Source: BOG-938 sp048498155 (GTDB taxonomy: Bacteria > Pseudomonadota > Alphaproteobacteria > Caulobacterales > Caulobacteraceae). Taken from it: 64,000 nucleotides of DNA. Location: positions 27,815 to 91,814 of the forward strand of contig JBEHYN010000005.1 in NCBI GenBank assembly GCA_048498155.1, given 5' to 3'. Below are positions 35,234 to 44,338 of this stretch, in pieces. A program made the translations under genes and the position numbers. The notes below the pieces were generated by a model. That model made no database searches. It was not told the DNA's origin and saw nothing but the letters and a program-made list of their open reading frames with translations. Each line of letters starts with the position of its first letter. Position 1 is the stretch's first letter.

Positions 35234-36307
35234 ATGACCGAACTGACCAATCTAGAATCCGAACTTACCGCAGCCATCGCGGGCGCGGGCGACCTGAACG
35301 CCCTGGACGCCGTGCGCGTGGCGGCCCTGGGTAAGACCGGGTCGATCTCAAACCTCTTGAAGTCCCTGGGAGCCATGAGCCCTGACGAACGCAAGACCGC
35401 CGGACCGGCCATCAACGGCCTGCGCGACCGAGTGCAGGCCCTCATCGGCGAGCGCAAGGCCGCGCTGGAGGGCGAGGCGCTTCAGGCCAAGCTAGTTGCC
35501 GAGCGTCTGGACCTCACCCTGCCTGCCCCGCCGCGGCGCAAGGGCTCGGTGCACCCGACCATGCAGGCCTTCGACGAGTTGATCTCGATCTTTGCCGAGC
35601 TGGGCTTCGTCGTGGCCGAAGGGCCGGACATCGAGGACGATTTTCACAACTTCACCGCCCTGAACTTCCCGCCCAAACACCCGGCGCGGGACATGCACGA
35701 CACCTTCTTCCTGCAGCCGGACGCCGAGGGTGTGCGCAAGGTCCTGCGCACCCACACCAGCCCGGTCCAGGTGCGCACCATGATGAGCCAGGCGCCGCCG
35801 ATCCGCATCGTCGCGCCCGGCCGCACCTACCGCAAAGACAGCGACCAGACCCACACCCCGATGTTCCATCAGATCGAGGGCCTAGTAATCGACCGCGACA
35901 CCCACATGGGCCATCTGAAATGGACCCTGGAGACCGTGCTCGCGCGCTATTTCGAGACCGACGCGGTAACCACCCGCTTCCGTCCCCACCACTTCCCTTT
36001 CACCGAACCCTCGGCCGAGATGGATGTGGGCTGCGACCGCTCAGGCGGAGAACTAAAGATCGGCCAGGGCTCCGATTGGCTGGAGATTCTCGGCTGCGGC
36101 ATGGTCCATCCCAATGTGCTGCGCAACTGCGGCCTGGACCCGGACGAATGGCAGGGCTTCGCCTTCGGCTTCGGGGTGGATCGCCTGGCCATGCTGAAAT
36201 ACGGCGTGCCGGACCTGCGCGACATGTTCGCATCCGATGTTCGCTGGCTGGCCCACTACGGCTTCTCGCCGTTCGCTGCGCCCAATCCCGCGTCGGGGCT
36301 GAGCTGA
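35234..36307 (+). CDS. pheS: Phenylalanine-tRNA ligase alpha subunit PheS
   Basis: Catalytic subunit of the class II (alpha-beta)2 PheRS that charges tRNA-Phe. The 357-residue protein has an N-terminal coiled coil (about 1-85) and then the class II core. Motif 2 lies around RTYRKDSDQTHTPMFHQIEG and motif 3 around FGFGVDRLAMLKYG. The stop overlaps the pheT ATG by one base (TGATG), so the subunits are coupled. A strong terminator sits just upstream. Confidence 0.97.
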   Translation: MTELTNLESELTAAIAGAGDLNALDAVRVAALGKTGSISNLLKSLGAMSPDERKTAGPAINGLRDRVQALIGERKAALEGEALQAKLVAERLDLTLPAPPRRKGSVHPTMQAFDELISIFAELGFVVAEGPDIEDDFHNFTALNFPPKHPARDMHDTFFLQPDAEGVRKVLRTHTSPVQVRTMMSQAPPIRIVAPGRTYRKDSDQTHTPMFHQIEGLVIDRDTHMGHLKWTLETVLARYFETDAVTTRFRPHHFPFTEPSAEMDVGCDRSGGELKIGQGSDWLEILGCGMVHPNVLRNCGLDPDEWQGFAFGFGVDRLAMLKYGVPDLRDMFASDVRWLAHYGFSPFAAPNPASGLS

Positions 36308-38718
36308 TGAAATTCACCCTATCCTGGCTGAAAGACCACCTGGAAACCACCGCCACGACGGCGCAGATCGTGCACGCCATGACCATGGCCGGCCTGGAGG
36401 TCGAGCACGTCGAGGATCCAGCGAAAAAGCTCGCCGCCTTCACCGTCGCGAAGATCGTCGAAGCCGTGCAGCATCCCAACGCCGACCGCCTGCGCGTCTG
36501 TCAGGTCGACACGGTGGACGGGCGCAAGGAGATCGTCTGCGGCGCGCCTAACGCCCGGGCGGGCCTGACGACCATCTACGCCCCCATCGGCGCCTATGTG
36601 CCGGGACTGGACGTGACGCTCGAAGCACGGCCCGTCCGCGGCGTGGTGTCCAACGGCATGCTGTGCTCGGCCGCCGAATTAGAAACGGCTGAAGAATCCA
36701 ATGGCATCATGGAATTACCCGATAATCTTCAAGTCGGGTTTTCCGCCGCTGAGGCGCTTGGCCTGGAGGCGGTGATCGACTTCGAGGTGACCCCCAATCG
36801 GCCCGACTGGTTGGGCGTGGCCGGCATCGCCCGCGATCTTGCGGCGACGGGCATCGGCCGACTGAAGACTGAAACGGTACAGCCGGTTAAGGGCGAATTC
36901 TCCTGCCCCATCTCCATCCGCATCAAGGCCCCCGAAGCCTGCGCCCTGTTCGCCGGGCGTTTGATCCGGGGCGTCAAGAACGGCCCGTCGCCCGAGTGGC
37001 TGCAAGCGCGCCTCAAGGCGGTGGGTTTGCGCCCAATCAACGCCTTGGTGGACGTGACCAACCTGGTCGCCTACGACCGCTGCCGGCCCCTGCACGTCTA
37101 CGACCACGCCCATCTGGTGGGCGACGTGATGGAGGCCCGGCTGGGCCATCACGGCGAACACCATGCCCCCGAGCACCTGATCGCTCTGGACGGCAAGACC
37201 TACGCCATCGAGCCGCAGATGTGCGTCATCGCCGACGCAAATGGCGAGCGCCCTGTCGGCCTGGGCGGCGTCATGGGCGGAGAAAGCACCGGCTGTTCGG
37301 ACGCCACCACCGAGGTGTTCGTGGAAAGCGCCTGGTTCGATCCCCTGTGCACGGCCCAGACCGCGCGGGCTACCGGCATCAATTCCGACGCGGCCTATCG
37401 TTTCGCCCGAGGCGTGGATCCGGGTTTTGTCGAGCCCGGCCTGGAGCTGGCCACGCGCTTGATCCTCGACCTGTGCGGCGGAGAGGCCTCCGACGTCGTG
37501 GTGGCGGGCCAGGCGCCGGCCAATCGCGAGTCCATCGCCTTCGATCCGTCCTATGTTCACCGGCTGGCGGGCCTGAACGTCGGGCGCGAAGGGGCGCTGG
37601 AGATTCTGACCAGGCTCGGCTTCACAGTCGAAGGCCACGGCGCCGTGCTGACGGTCACGCCGCCGAGCTGGCGCCGCGATGTGGACGGCAAGGCCGATCT
37701 CGTCGAAGAAGTGGCGCGCATCGCCGGTTTCGACGCCCTGCCGTCCACGCCCTTGCCCCAGCTCGCGCGCCCGTCCGCCGGAATTCTGACCGCGCGGCAA
37801 GCGCGGGTGCGGGCGGCCCGGCGCGCCCTGGCCGCTGCCGGCTATGCTGAGTCCGTGACCTGGTCCTTCACCGCCCGCAAAACGGCTGAGCTGTTCGGCG
37901 GAGGCGGCGAAAACCTGGTCTTGGCCAATCCCATCGCGGCCGAGCTGGACTGCATGCGGCCCTCTATCCTGCCCAATCTGATCGAGGCGGCAGGCCGTAA
38001 CGCCCGCCGCGGCTTTGCTGATGTCGCGCTGTTTGAAATCGGGCCCGTGTTCTCTGGAGACGCTCCAGGCGACCAACGCACCGCCATCGCGGCCATCCTC
38101 GCGCCACACGCCCCCCGCCGCTGGGACAAGTCGTCCGCGGGTGAGGACGTCTATGCGGTCAAGGGTGAGCTCTTGGCTTTATTGGACGAACTCGGCGCGC
38201 CCGTCGCCAGCCTGCAGATCGCGCAGGGCGCGGCCGGCGCGTGGTGGCATCCCGGCCAGTCTGCGCGCCTGCAACTGGGGCCCAAGGCCGTGATCGCCGA
38301 ATTTGGCGCCCTGCACCCGGCTGTGCTTCAGGCGCTGGACGTGGAAGGGCCTGTACTCGGCTTCGAACTGTGGCTGGAGGCCATTCCCGAGTCCAAGCGC
38401 AAAGCGACCAAATCCCGCCCCGCGCTCAAGGCTTCGGCGCTCATGCCCTTGACCCGCGACTTCGCCTTCCTGGCGCCAGAGACACTGGCGGCCGGCGATC
38501 TGACGCGGGCCGTACAGGGCGCAGACAAGGCCCTAATCTCATCGGTGCGGGTGTTCGACATCTATCAAGGCCCCGGCGTGCCGGAAGGCTTCAGGTCCCT
38601 CGCGCTGGAGACTCTGATTCAGCCGGTGGAGCAGACTCTCACCGACAAGGACATCGAGGCTCTGAGCGGCAAGATCGTCGCAGCGGCGGAAAAAATCGGC
38701 GCCAAGCTACGCGGTTGA
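36307..38718 (+). CDS. pheT: Phenylalanine-tRNA ligase beta subunit PheT
   Basis: The 803-residue beta subunit binds tRNA-Phe and edits mischarged Tyr. The N-terminus MKFTLSWLKDHL is typical. Then come the EMAP-like tRNA-binding domain (about 40-150), the B3/B4 editing domain, the B5 domain (around SWRRDVDGKADLVEEVARI), the inactive class II core, and a C-terminal anticodon-binding FDX-ACB domain (about 710-803). The ATG at 36307 overlaps the pheS stop by one base. The open frame extends far upstream only inside pheS in another frame. Confidence 0.97.
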   Translation: MKFTLSWLKDHLETTATTAQIVHAMTMAGLEVEHVEDPAKKLAAFTVAKIVEAVQHPNADRLRVCQVDTVDGRKEIVCGAPNARAGLTTIYAPIGAYVPGLDVTLEARPVRGVVSNGMLCSAAELETAEESNGIMELPDNLQVGFSAAEALGLEAVIDFEVTPNRPDWLGVAGIARDLAATGIGRLKTETVQPVKGEFSCPISIRIKAPEACALFAGRLIRGVKNGPSPEWLQARLKAVGLRPINALVDVTNLVAYDRCRPLHVYDHAHLVGDVMEARLGHHGEHHAPEHLIALDGKTYAIEPQMCVIADANGERPVGLGGVMGGESTGCSDATTEVFVESAWFDPLCTAQTARATGINSDAAYRFARGVDPGFVEPGLELATRLILDLCGGEASDVVVAGQAPANRESIAFDPSYVHRLAGLNVGREGALEILTRLGFTVEGHGAVLTVTPPSWRRDVDGKADLVEEVARIAGFDALPSTPLPQLARPSAGILTARQARVRAARRALAAAGYAESVTWSFTARKTAELFGGGGENLVLANPIAAELDCMRPSILPNLIEAAGRNARRGFADVALFEIGPVFSGDAPGDQRTAIAAILAPHAPRRWDKSSAGEDVYAVKGELLALLDELGAPVASLQIAQGAAGAWWHPGQSARLQLGPKAVIAEFGALHPAVLQALDVEGPVLGFELWLEAIPESKRKATKSRPALKASALMPLTRDFAFLAPETLAAGDLTRAVQGADKALISSVRVFDIYQGPGVPEGFRSLALETLIQPVEQTLTDKDIEALSGKIVAAAEKIGAKLRG

Positions 38719-38794
38719 TCCAGGGCGGCGACGGAGGGACCTTGATTTTGGGTAGGCTCTCTCCCCATCCTGCGTTTCAGCAAGGGAAGTCACC

Positions 38795-39328
38795 ATGTCC
38801 GACCCAAAGGCCAAGCGCCGTTTTGAAAGACTTCTCGAACAGGGCCTGTTCAGCGCGCGCTGGCTGATGGCGCCGTTTTATATCGGGCTGATGGTGGCGC
38901 TGGTCGCCGTGTTGGTGGTGTTCGTCGGCGAACTGGCGCACGAACTGCCCCATTTGCTCAGCATGAAGGCGGAGGACGCCATCCTCTTGGCCCTGTCGTT
39001 GATCGACCTGTCATTGGTGGCCAACCTACTGATGATTGTCACCTTCTCCGGCTATCAGAACTTCGTATCCAAGATGGACATCCAACATGAAGACCGACCC
39101 GATTGGATGGGAAAGGTGGACTTCTCCGGCCTGAAGATGAAGTTGATCGCCTCCATTGTGGCGATCTCCGCCATCGCCTTGCTGCGCGCGTTCATGCGCT
39201 TGGGCGAAGGGGACGGCGTCGATCAGACCAAGATCTTCTGGATGGTGGTAATCCACCTGGCCTTCATGGCGTCCGGCGTACTTTTGGCGCTGATGGACTG
39301 GCTGACGTCCAAGACCGAAAAGCACTGA
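38795..39328 (+). CDS. YqhA-family (UPF0114) inner-membrane protein
   Basis: A 177-residue membrane protein with about four hydrophobic segments (near residues 24-46, 62-83, 110-130 and 143-165). It has LMAPFYIGLM and LIDLSLVANLLMIVTFSGYQNFVSK, which match the UPF0114/YqhA family. AAGGGAAG lies upstream of the ATG. Function in the family is unknown, and neighbours give no hint. Confidence 0.87.
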   Translation: MSDPKAKRRFERLLEQGLFSARWLMAPFYIGLMVALVAVLVVFVGELAHELPHLLSMKAEDAILLALSLIDLSLVANLLMIVTFSGYQNFVSKMDIQHEDRPDWMGKVDFSGLKMKLIASIVAISAIALLRAFMRLGEGDGVDQTKIFWMVVIHLAFMASGVLLALMDWLTSKTEKH

Positions 39329-39356
39329 GGCGAACTCGCCGATTCAGCGGGGTGGT

Positions 39357-39995
39357 TCAGAACGGCAGGATGTGGCGCTGGCGGGTATAGGCCAGGTAGC
39401 CGATGTTCGCTCCCAGCCGCAGACCCACGCCCGCGCGGATGGGCGCCAGGGTGACGGTTTCCGCCCGCTGATAATTCACGCCCAGACCGCCGATGATATA
39501 AGCCGATCCCTCTACGCCCGGGAACCGTTGGAAAACCTGGTCGGGCGTCTGCAGGGCATAGGCCAAGGTGAAGACTCGAGAGGCGTTGCCGCCCAGATCC
39601 CAGCCGAACGAAGGACCCTGCCAGTAGACCCTCGTGTTGGGCTGGTTCTTCATATAAAGCAGCCCCTTGCCGTACCGCAGGCCCAGGGTAAAGGCGATCG
39701 AGCCCTCCTCGCCCGCGATGTAGCCAGTGGGCCGCCCGTTGTCCTTGAATACCTTCTCGATCAGGGCGGCGGCCGCTTCGGCCCCGACCCCAAAGAAATC
39801 CGACACCGAATTGACGATCTCCTCGCGCGAATAGCTTTCGGCATAGGTGCTGGCCGGATAGACGGGGCCGTGATCAGGCGGGCGCGGGCCTTCAGGCGCG
39901 GCGGGCGGGGGTGCGACGGGCGGCAGTGCAGCCTGGGCGAGCGCTCGGTCTGCGACGAGGCTGAGGCCCGAGGCCAAAAGGACGCGGCGATCCAT
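39357..39995 (-). CDS. DUF1134 exported protein
   Basis: A 212-residue exported protein with a signal peptide (about 1-21, RALAQA) and a short Pro-rich stretch. The DUF1134 domain follows, with YSREEIVNSVSDFFGVGAE, YIAGEEGSIAFTLGLRYGKG, WQGPSFGWDLGGNASR and RAGVGLRLGANIGYLAYT. The family resembles lipid-binding YSC84/SYLF-like proteins in its glycine-rich second half; function is unknown. The ATG at 39995 has AGGAGA upstream. It converges with the YqhA-like gene. Confidence 0.88.
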   Translation of the reverse strand: MDRRVLLASGLSLVADRALAQAALPPVAPPPAAPEGPRPPDHGPVYPASTYAESYSREEIVNSVSDFFGVGAEAAAALIEKVFKDNGRPTGYIAGEEGSIAFTLGLRYGKGLLYMKNQPNTRVYWQGPSFGWDLGGNASRVFTLAYALQTPDQVFQRFPGVEGSAYIIGGLGVNYQRAETVTLAPIRAGVGLRLGANIGYLAYTRQRHILPF

Positions 39996-40088
39996 GACGA
40001 TGTCTCCTAGAGGGGCTTCCAAAGCCTCCCAACGGGGAGTTTTGGTCGCGGTCCGTTAATCGGCGATTAACCGTGAGCGACCGGATGC

Positions 40089-40553
40089 CTAACGCGGGGC
40101 TCGGCGCGAACGATGCACCGCTTCGTCCAGGGCCGACAAAAAGCGGGAGCGATCAGCGACCTGAAACGGCGGCGGGCCTGAGGTGATCTCCCCCATGGAC
40201 CGCAGGTGCTCTCCTATGGCCCGGCCGGCTAAGGCCGCGCCGATGGAATCCACGGTGAAAGCCTTGCCGCGAGGCCCCAACACAATCACCGCCTTGGCCA
40301 AGCATCGCTGGGCCAGGGGAATGTCGGCGGTGATCACGATGTCGCCCGCTACGGCGTTGTCGGCGATCCAGTCGTCGGCGATGTCCGGACCGGCCTCCAC
40401 GATCACCCGCTCGATGAGGGGCTCACGCGGCGTCATCAGGAAGGCATTGGCCACCACATAGACTTTCATTCCGTAGCGGCGGGCGACCCTATAGGTCTCC
40501 TCCTTCACCGGGCAGGCGTCGGCGTCGATGAAGATGCGCGGCTGCGCCGTCAT
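40089..40553 (-). CDS. YaiI/YqxD-family protein (UPF0178)
   Basis: A 154-residue protein starting IFIDADACPVKEE, with IVITADIPLAQRCL in the middle, the two acidic motifs of the YaiI/YqxD family. The fold is PIN/NYN-like, so a nuclease role is possible but unproven. It follows the DUF1993 gene by 9 bp on the same strand, suggesting co-transcription. Confidence 0.9.
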   Translation of the reverse strand: MTAQPRIFIDADACPVKEETYRVARRYGMKVYVVANAFLMTPREPLIERVIVEAGPDIADDWIADNAVAGDIVITADIPLAQRCLAKAVIVLGPRGKAFTVDSIGAALAGRAIGEHLRSMGEITSGPPPFQVADRSRFLSALDEAVHRSRRAPR

Positions 40554-40562
40554 GGGCAGGCG

Positions 40563-41069
40563 TCAGCTGCGGCCCATGTAGTTGCCCTTGGTCAACTCGA
40601 CGCCCGATTGGCGCATGAGGTCGTAGGCCGTGGCGGCGTGAAAGAAGAAGTTCGGCAGGGCGTGTTGCAACAGATAGGCCTGCCCCTTGAAGCTCATCTC
40701 GCCATTGGGAAACTTCAGCAGGATATCGCGCTCTTCGGATCCGTCGATCTGATCGGCCTTAAAGCTCTCCACATAGGCGACCGTCTTGGCGATGCGGGCC
40801 TTGAGCGCTTCGATGCTGGTTTCATTGTCCTCGTAGGACGGAGGGGTTTGGCCGGACAGACGGGCCATGGCGCCCTTGGCGTTGTCGGTGACGATTTGGC
40901 ACTGGCGAACAAAGGGGAACATGTCGGGAAAGATGCGGGCCTGCAGCAGCACGCTCTCATCGATCTTGCGAGACTTGGCGTAGGCCTCGGCCTTGTCCAG
41001 CACGACCAACAGGCCCTTGAGCCCCTGCAGCAAAACCGGCGCGGACGCCTGGTACATGGAAATGGTCAT
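40563..41069 (-). CDS. DUF1993 protein (DinB-like fold expected)
   Basis: A 168-residue soluble protein: MTISMYQASAPVLLQGLKGL at the start, ARIFPDMFPFVRQCQIVTDNAKGA, and HALPNFFFHAATAYDLMRQSGVELTKGNYMG at the end. These blocks match DUF1993, whose members probably adopt a four-helix DinB-like fold. Conserved His residues near the C-terminus could bind metal. Function unknown. It precedes the YaiI-family gene. Confidence 0.88.
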   Translation of the reverse strand: MTISMYQASAPVLLQGLKGLLVVLDKAEAYAKSRKIDESVLLQARIFPDMFPFVRQCQIVTDNAKGAMARLSGQTPPSYEDNETSIEALKARIAKTVAYVESFKADQIDGSEERDILLKFPNGEMSFKGQAYLLQHALPNFFFHAATAYDLMRQSGVELTKGNYMGRS

Positions 41070-41199
41070 GGGGGTCTCCTCGATCCTGAACGGCTTGGCG
41101 GCGTTCTAGCGCGTTTCTAGGGTCCCCTTCCACCACGCTTCGCTGGGAAGGAGTGCTGGCCTCTCGCACGCCCTCAAGGATGTGCTAGAGCCACGCCCC

Positions 41200-43005
41200 A
41201 TGACCACACCGCTCGACCGAATCCGTAATTTCTCCATCGTGGCCCACATCGACCACGGCAAATCGACCCTGTCAGACCGGCTGATCCAGGAGACCGGAGG
41301 CCTGACCGCGCGCGAGATGAAGGAGCAGGTGCTGGATTCCATGGACATCGAGCGTGAACGCGGCATCACCATCAAGGCCCAAACCGTGCGGCTGGACTAC
41401 AAGGCCGACGACGGCAAGGACTATGTCCTGAACCTGATGGACACCCCTGGCCACGTGGACTTCGCCTATGAGGTCAGCCGCTCCCTGGCCGCTTGCGAGG
41501 GCTCGATCCTGGTGGTGGACGCCAGCCAGGGGGTGGAGGCCCAGACCCTGGCCAATGTCTATCAAGCCATCGACAACAACCACGAGATCGTGCCCGTCCT
41601 GAACAAGGTCGATCTGCCGGCCGCCGAGCCGGACCGGGTGCGCGCCCAGATCGAGGATGTGATCGGCATCGACGCCTCCGACGCCGTGGAGGCCTCGGCC
41701 AAGACCGGCCTGGGCATCCATGCCGTGCTGGAGGCCATCGTCACCCGCCTGCCGCCGCCCAAGGGCGATGAAACCGCCCCGCTCAAGGCGCTGCTGGTGG
41801 ATGCCTGGTACGACGCCTACCTGGGCGTGGTGGTGCTGGTGCGGGTGTTCGACGGCCGTCTCAAGCACGGCCAGACGGTCAAGATGATGCAGACCGGGGC
41901 GACCTATCGGGTGGATAAGCTTGGGGTGTTCAAGCCTAAGGCAAGCGACGTGGAAAGCCTCGGCCCCGGCGAAATCGGCTTCTTCACCGCCGCCATCAAG
42001 GAAGTGGCCGACGCCGCCGTCGGCGCCACCATCACCGACGAGCGCAAGCCGACCACAGAGCCGCTCAAGGGCTTCAAGGACGTGCAGCCGGTGGTGTTCT
42101 GCGGCCTGTTTCCGGTGGACGCGGCCGACTTCGAGGACCTGCGTGCGGCCGTGGGCAAGCTGCGCCTGAACGACGCCTCGTTTACTTACGAGATGGAAAC
42201 CAGCGCCGCCCTGGGCTTCGGCTTCCGCTGCGGTTTCCTCGGCCTACTGCACCTGGAGATCGTGCAGGAGCGACTGACCCGCGAGTTCAACCTCGACCTG
42301 ATCGCGACGGCGCCGTCGGTGATCTACAAGATCATGCTGAACTCTGGCGAAGAGATCGAGCTGCACAATCCGGCCGACATGCCCGATCCGGTCAAGATCG
42401 ACACCATCGCCGAGCCCTGGATCAAGGCGACCATCTTCACCCCCGACGACTATCTCGGCGCCGTGATCAAGCTGTGCCAGGACCGCCGGGGCGCCCAGCG
42501 CGAGCTGAGCTATGTCGGCAGCCGCGCCATGGTGGTCTATGACCTGCCCCTCAATGAGGTGGTGTTCGACTTTTACGACCGGCTGAAATCCATCTCGAAA
42601 GGCTATGCCAGCTTCGACTATCAGCTGGAGGACTACCGCATCGGCGACCTGGTCAAGATGCAGATCCTGGTCAATGCCGAGCCGGTTGACGCCCTGTCCA
42701 TGCTGGTCCACCGCACCCGCGCGGAAAGCCGGGGCCGCTCCATGGTCGAGAAGATGAAGGAGCTGATCCCGCCGCACCTGTTCGTTATCCCGATCCAGGC
42801 GGCCCTGGGCGGCAAGATCATCGCTCGGGAAACCGTGCGCGCCCTGCGCAAGGACGTGACCGCCAAGTGCTACGGCGGCGACGCCAGCCGCAAGCGCAAG
42901 CTGCTGGACAAGCAGAAGGAAGGCAAAAAGCGCATGCGCCAGTTCGGCAAGGTGGAGATCCCGCAGGAGGCGTTTATCGCAGCGCTCAAGATGGACGAGG
43001 ATTAG
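41200..43005 (+). CDS. lepA: Elongation factor 4 (LepA), ribosomal back-translocase GTPase
   Basis: A 601-residue translational GTPase with G1 AHIDHGKST (about residues 15-23), G2 RGITIKAQT, G3 DTPGHVDF and G4 NKVDLPAA. Domains II and III follow, and then the LepA-specific C-terminal domain with GGDASRKRKLLDKQKEGKKRM. The ATG at 41200 gives the standard N-terminus; a GTG six codons earlier is in frame. The 130-bp region upstream holds a degenerate palindromic repeat but no obvious gene. Confidence 0.98.
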   Translation: MTTPLDRIRNFSIVAHIDHGKSTLSDRLIQETGGLTAREMKEQVLDSMDIERERGITIKAQTVRLDYKADDGKDYVLNLMDTPGHVDFAYEVSRSLAACEGSILVVDASQGVEAQTLANVYQAIDNNHEIVPVLNKVDLPAAEPDRVRAQIEDVIGIDASDAVEASAKTGLGIHAVLEAIVTRLPPPKGDETAPLKALLVDAWYDAYLGVVVLVRVFDGRLKHGQTVKMMQTGATYRVDKLGVFKPKASDVESLGPGEIGFFTAAIKEVADAAVGATITDERKPTTEPLKGFKDVQPVVFCGLFPVDAADFEDLRAAVGKLRLNDASFTYEMETSAALGFGFRCGFLGLLHLEIVQERLTREFNLDLIATAPSVIYKIMLNSGEEIELHNPADMPDPVKIDTIAEPWIKATIFTPDDYLGAVIKLCQDRRGAQRELSYVGSRAMVVYDLPLNEVVFDFYDRLKSISKGYASFDYQLEDYRIGDLVKMQILVNAEPVDALSMLVHRTRAESRGRSMVEKMKELIPPHLFVIPIQAALGGKIIARETVRALRKDVTAKCYGGDASRKRKLLDKQKEGKKRMRQFGKVEIPQEAFIAALKMDED

Positions 43006-43104
43006 GGCAAGGCCCCACGGGACAATGGAACGGACGCCAGCTCTGCCAGCCAGCGGACGTTGGGAGGGCCGCAGGTGCGAGGATGCCGTCGCCGAGAGGC
43101 TTGC

Positions 43105-43215
43105 CTATTCGGTCAACAGCACCTGCGTCACAAACTTATCCCTCTGGCCGCTGGTGTAGCGAACGAGGGACTGGATGGACTGATCGGCTAACAAGGCGGT
43201 GAACAGCAAATGCAC
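43105..43215 (-). pseudogene. Possible gene remnant or small ORF
   Basis: In the 284-bp gap between lepA and the bicupin gene, the minus strand reads open for 36 codons from GTG 43215 to TAG 43107-43105, including LVRYTSGQRDKFVTQVLLTE. The composition looks protein-like and could be the C-terminal remnant of a lost gene, but no family is recognised and there is no convincing SD. Otherwise I see no gene in this gap. Confidence 0.22.
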
Positions 43216-43289
43216 TTAGCGGAAAATGCCTGCGCCCTACCCCTTCTTGGCCGTATTCAAATTGACGCCCGTTTGGCCCCGCACCCTTC

Positions 43290-44138
43290 TCAGTAGATCG
43301 TCTTCATTTCCAGGACCACCAATTCCATCGGCTGGGTCGATCGATTCTCTATCTTCTGCCGGGACGGGCCACTCCAGCTGAAATCCCCCAGCTTTTTCTG
43401 CACGGCCTCAGCTTCGCCCTCGGGCGACGTCATGCGCGCGTTCAGATCAGTCATGCAAACAACCAAGTGCTTCAGCGTATATTCGTGCATCGGCACGCTC
43501 CGCCCCGGACCAACTTTCAAGCGCAAAGCGCGGACCTGGTCATTCTCAAACAGCAGGGTGAAATTGCCAGGGGCGACCCGCAGAGGATCGAGGGCGGTTC
43601 CCACGACCTTGCCGGGATATCCCCCCTTCTTGATGGCCACGATAACGCCGGATGGGCCGCTGGGCCGCGGATCGACACGCGGCGTCGGCAAAGGCCCCGA
43701 ATAGTGAAAACCGATTGCCCGGCTCCAAGCGACCCTACCGGGCGTCCACTTTAAATCTTCGATTGAACCGTCGAGATAGGTGAGCCTTTCGCCGCCCTTG
43801 CGAAAGTAGATCATGACGCGATTCAGCTTGTGATTATGCCAATTATGGCCCGGCTCCGCGCAACGCGCCCGGTCTTGCGGCGGCAAAGTTTCACAAAGTT
43901 TGGGAAGATCCGTGGAGGGATCGCCTGCGCCGGGATAGGGCTGCGGGGGATTGACAATCAGTTGGTCATTCTCAAACAGGACGGAAAAACCCCGCACACC
44001 CGGCACGGGCGTTCCCGGTCCGGCGAACCACTGTTCTTTTTGGGTCTGCGCCGTCGCGGTTTGGGCGCCCAGCAGGCTACTCGCCAGACCAGCGACAATG
44101 ACGAAGATGGCGAATGCGAAGAGCTTTTTGCGATGCAT
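43290..44138 (-). CDS. Periplasmic bicupin-like protein
   Basis: A 282-residue exported protein with a signal peptide (about 1-31, TATAQ). The mature part has two related cupin-like halves. The first starts FSVLFENDQLIVN (about 50) and continues to WHNHKLNRVMIYF. The second starts FTLLFENDQVRALRLKVGPG (about 190) with MHEYTLKHLVVCM. The His residues of the second half are spaced like a cupin metal site (MHEYTLKH); the first half has HNWHNHK. Substrate unknown. It is followed on the same strand by intergenic sequence only. Confidence 0.65.
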   Translation of the reverse strand: MHRKKLFAFAIFVIVAGLASSLLGAQTATAQTQKEQWFAGPGTPVPGVRGFSVLFENDQLIVNPPQPYPGAGDPSTDLPKLCETLPPQDRARCAEPGHNWHNHKLNRVMIYFRKGGERLTYLDGSIEDLKWTPGRVAWSRAIGFHYSGPLPTPRVDPRPSGPSGVIVAIKKGGYPGKVVGTALDPLRVAPGNFTLLFENDQVRALRLKVGPGRSVPMHEYTLKHLVVCMTDLNARMTSPEGEAEAVQKKLGDFSWSGPSRQKIENRSTQPMELVVLEMKTIY

Positions 44139-44338
44139 AGCGAACCCCTGAACGTGTTTCAAAAATGCGCGCCGGACAGACACTTTTGATCTGACGGATA
44201 TTTCGCACCGGAACGCAGGCAAGTCTATCGGATGGATAACCTCTGATACGTCTCCAACGCCCGATACCGGTCATTCCCAACGGGCAAGTCGGGGGGAATG
44301 CGGCCTGGGCGCAGGTCTTTAGCCAGGCCTGTTTCGCC

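Noticed and set aside
36715..38109. 464-codon open frame antisense to pheT
   Set aside because: pheT domain order is complete on the plus strand; the antisense product is low-complexity.
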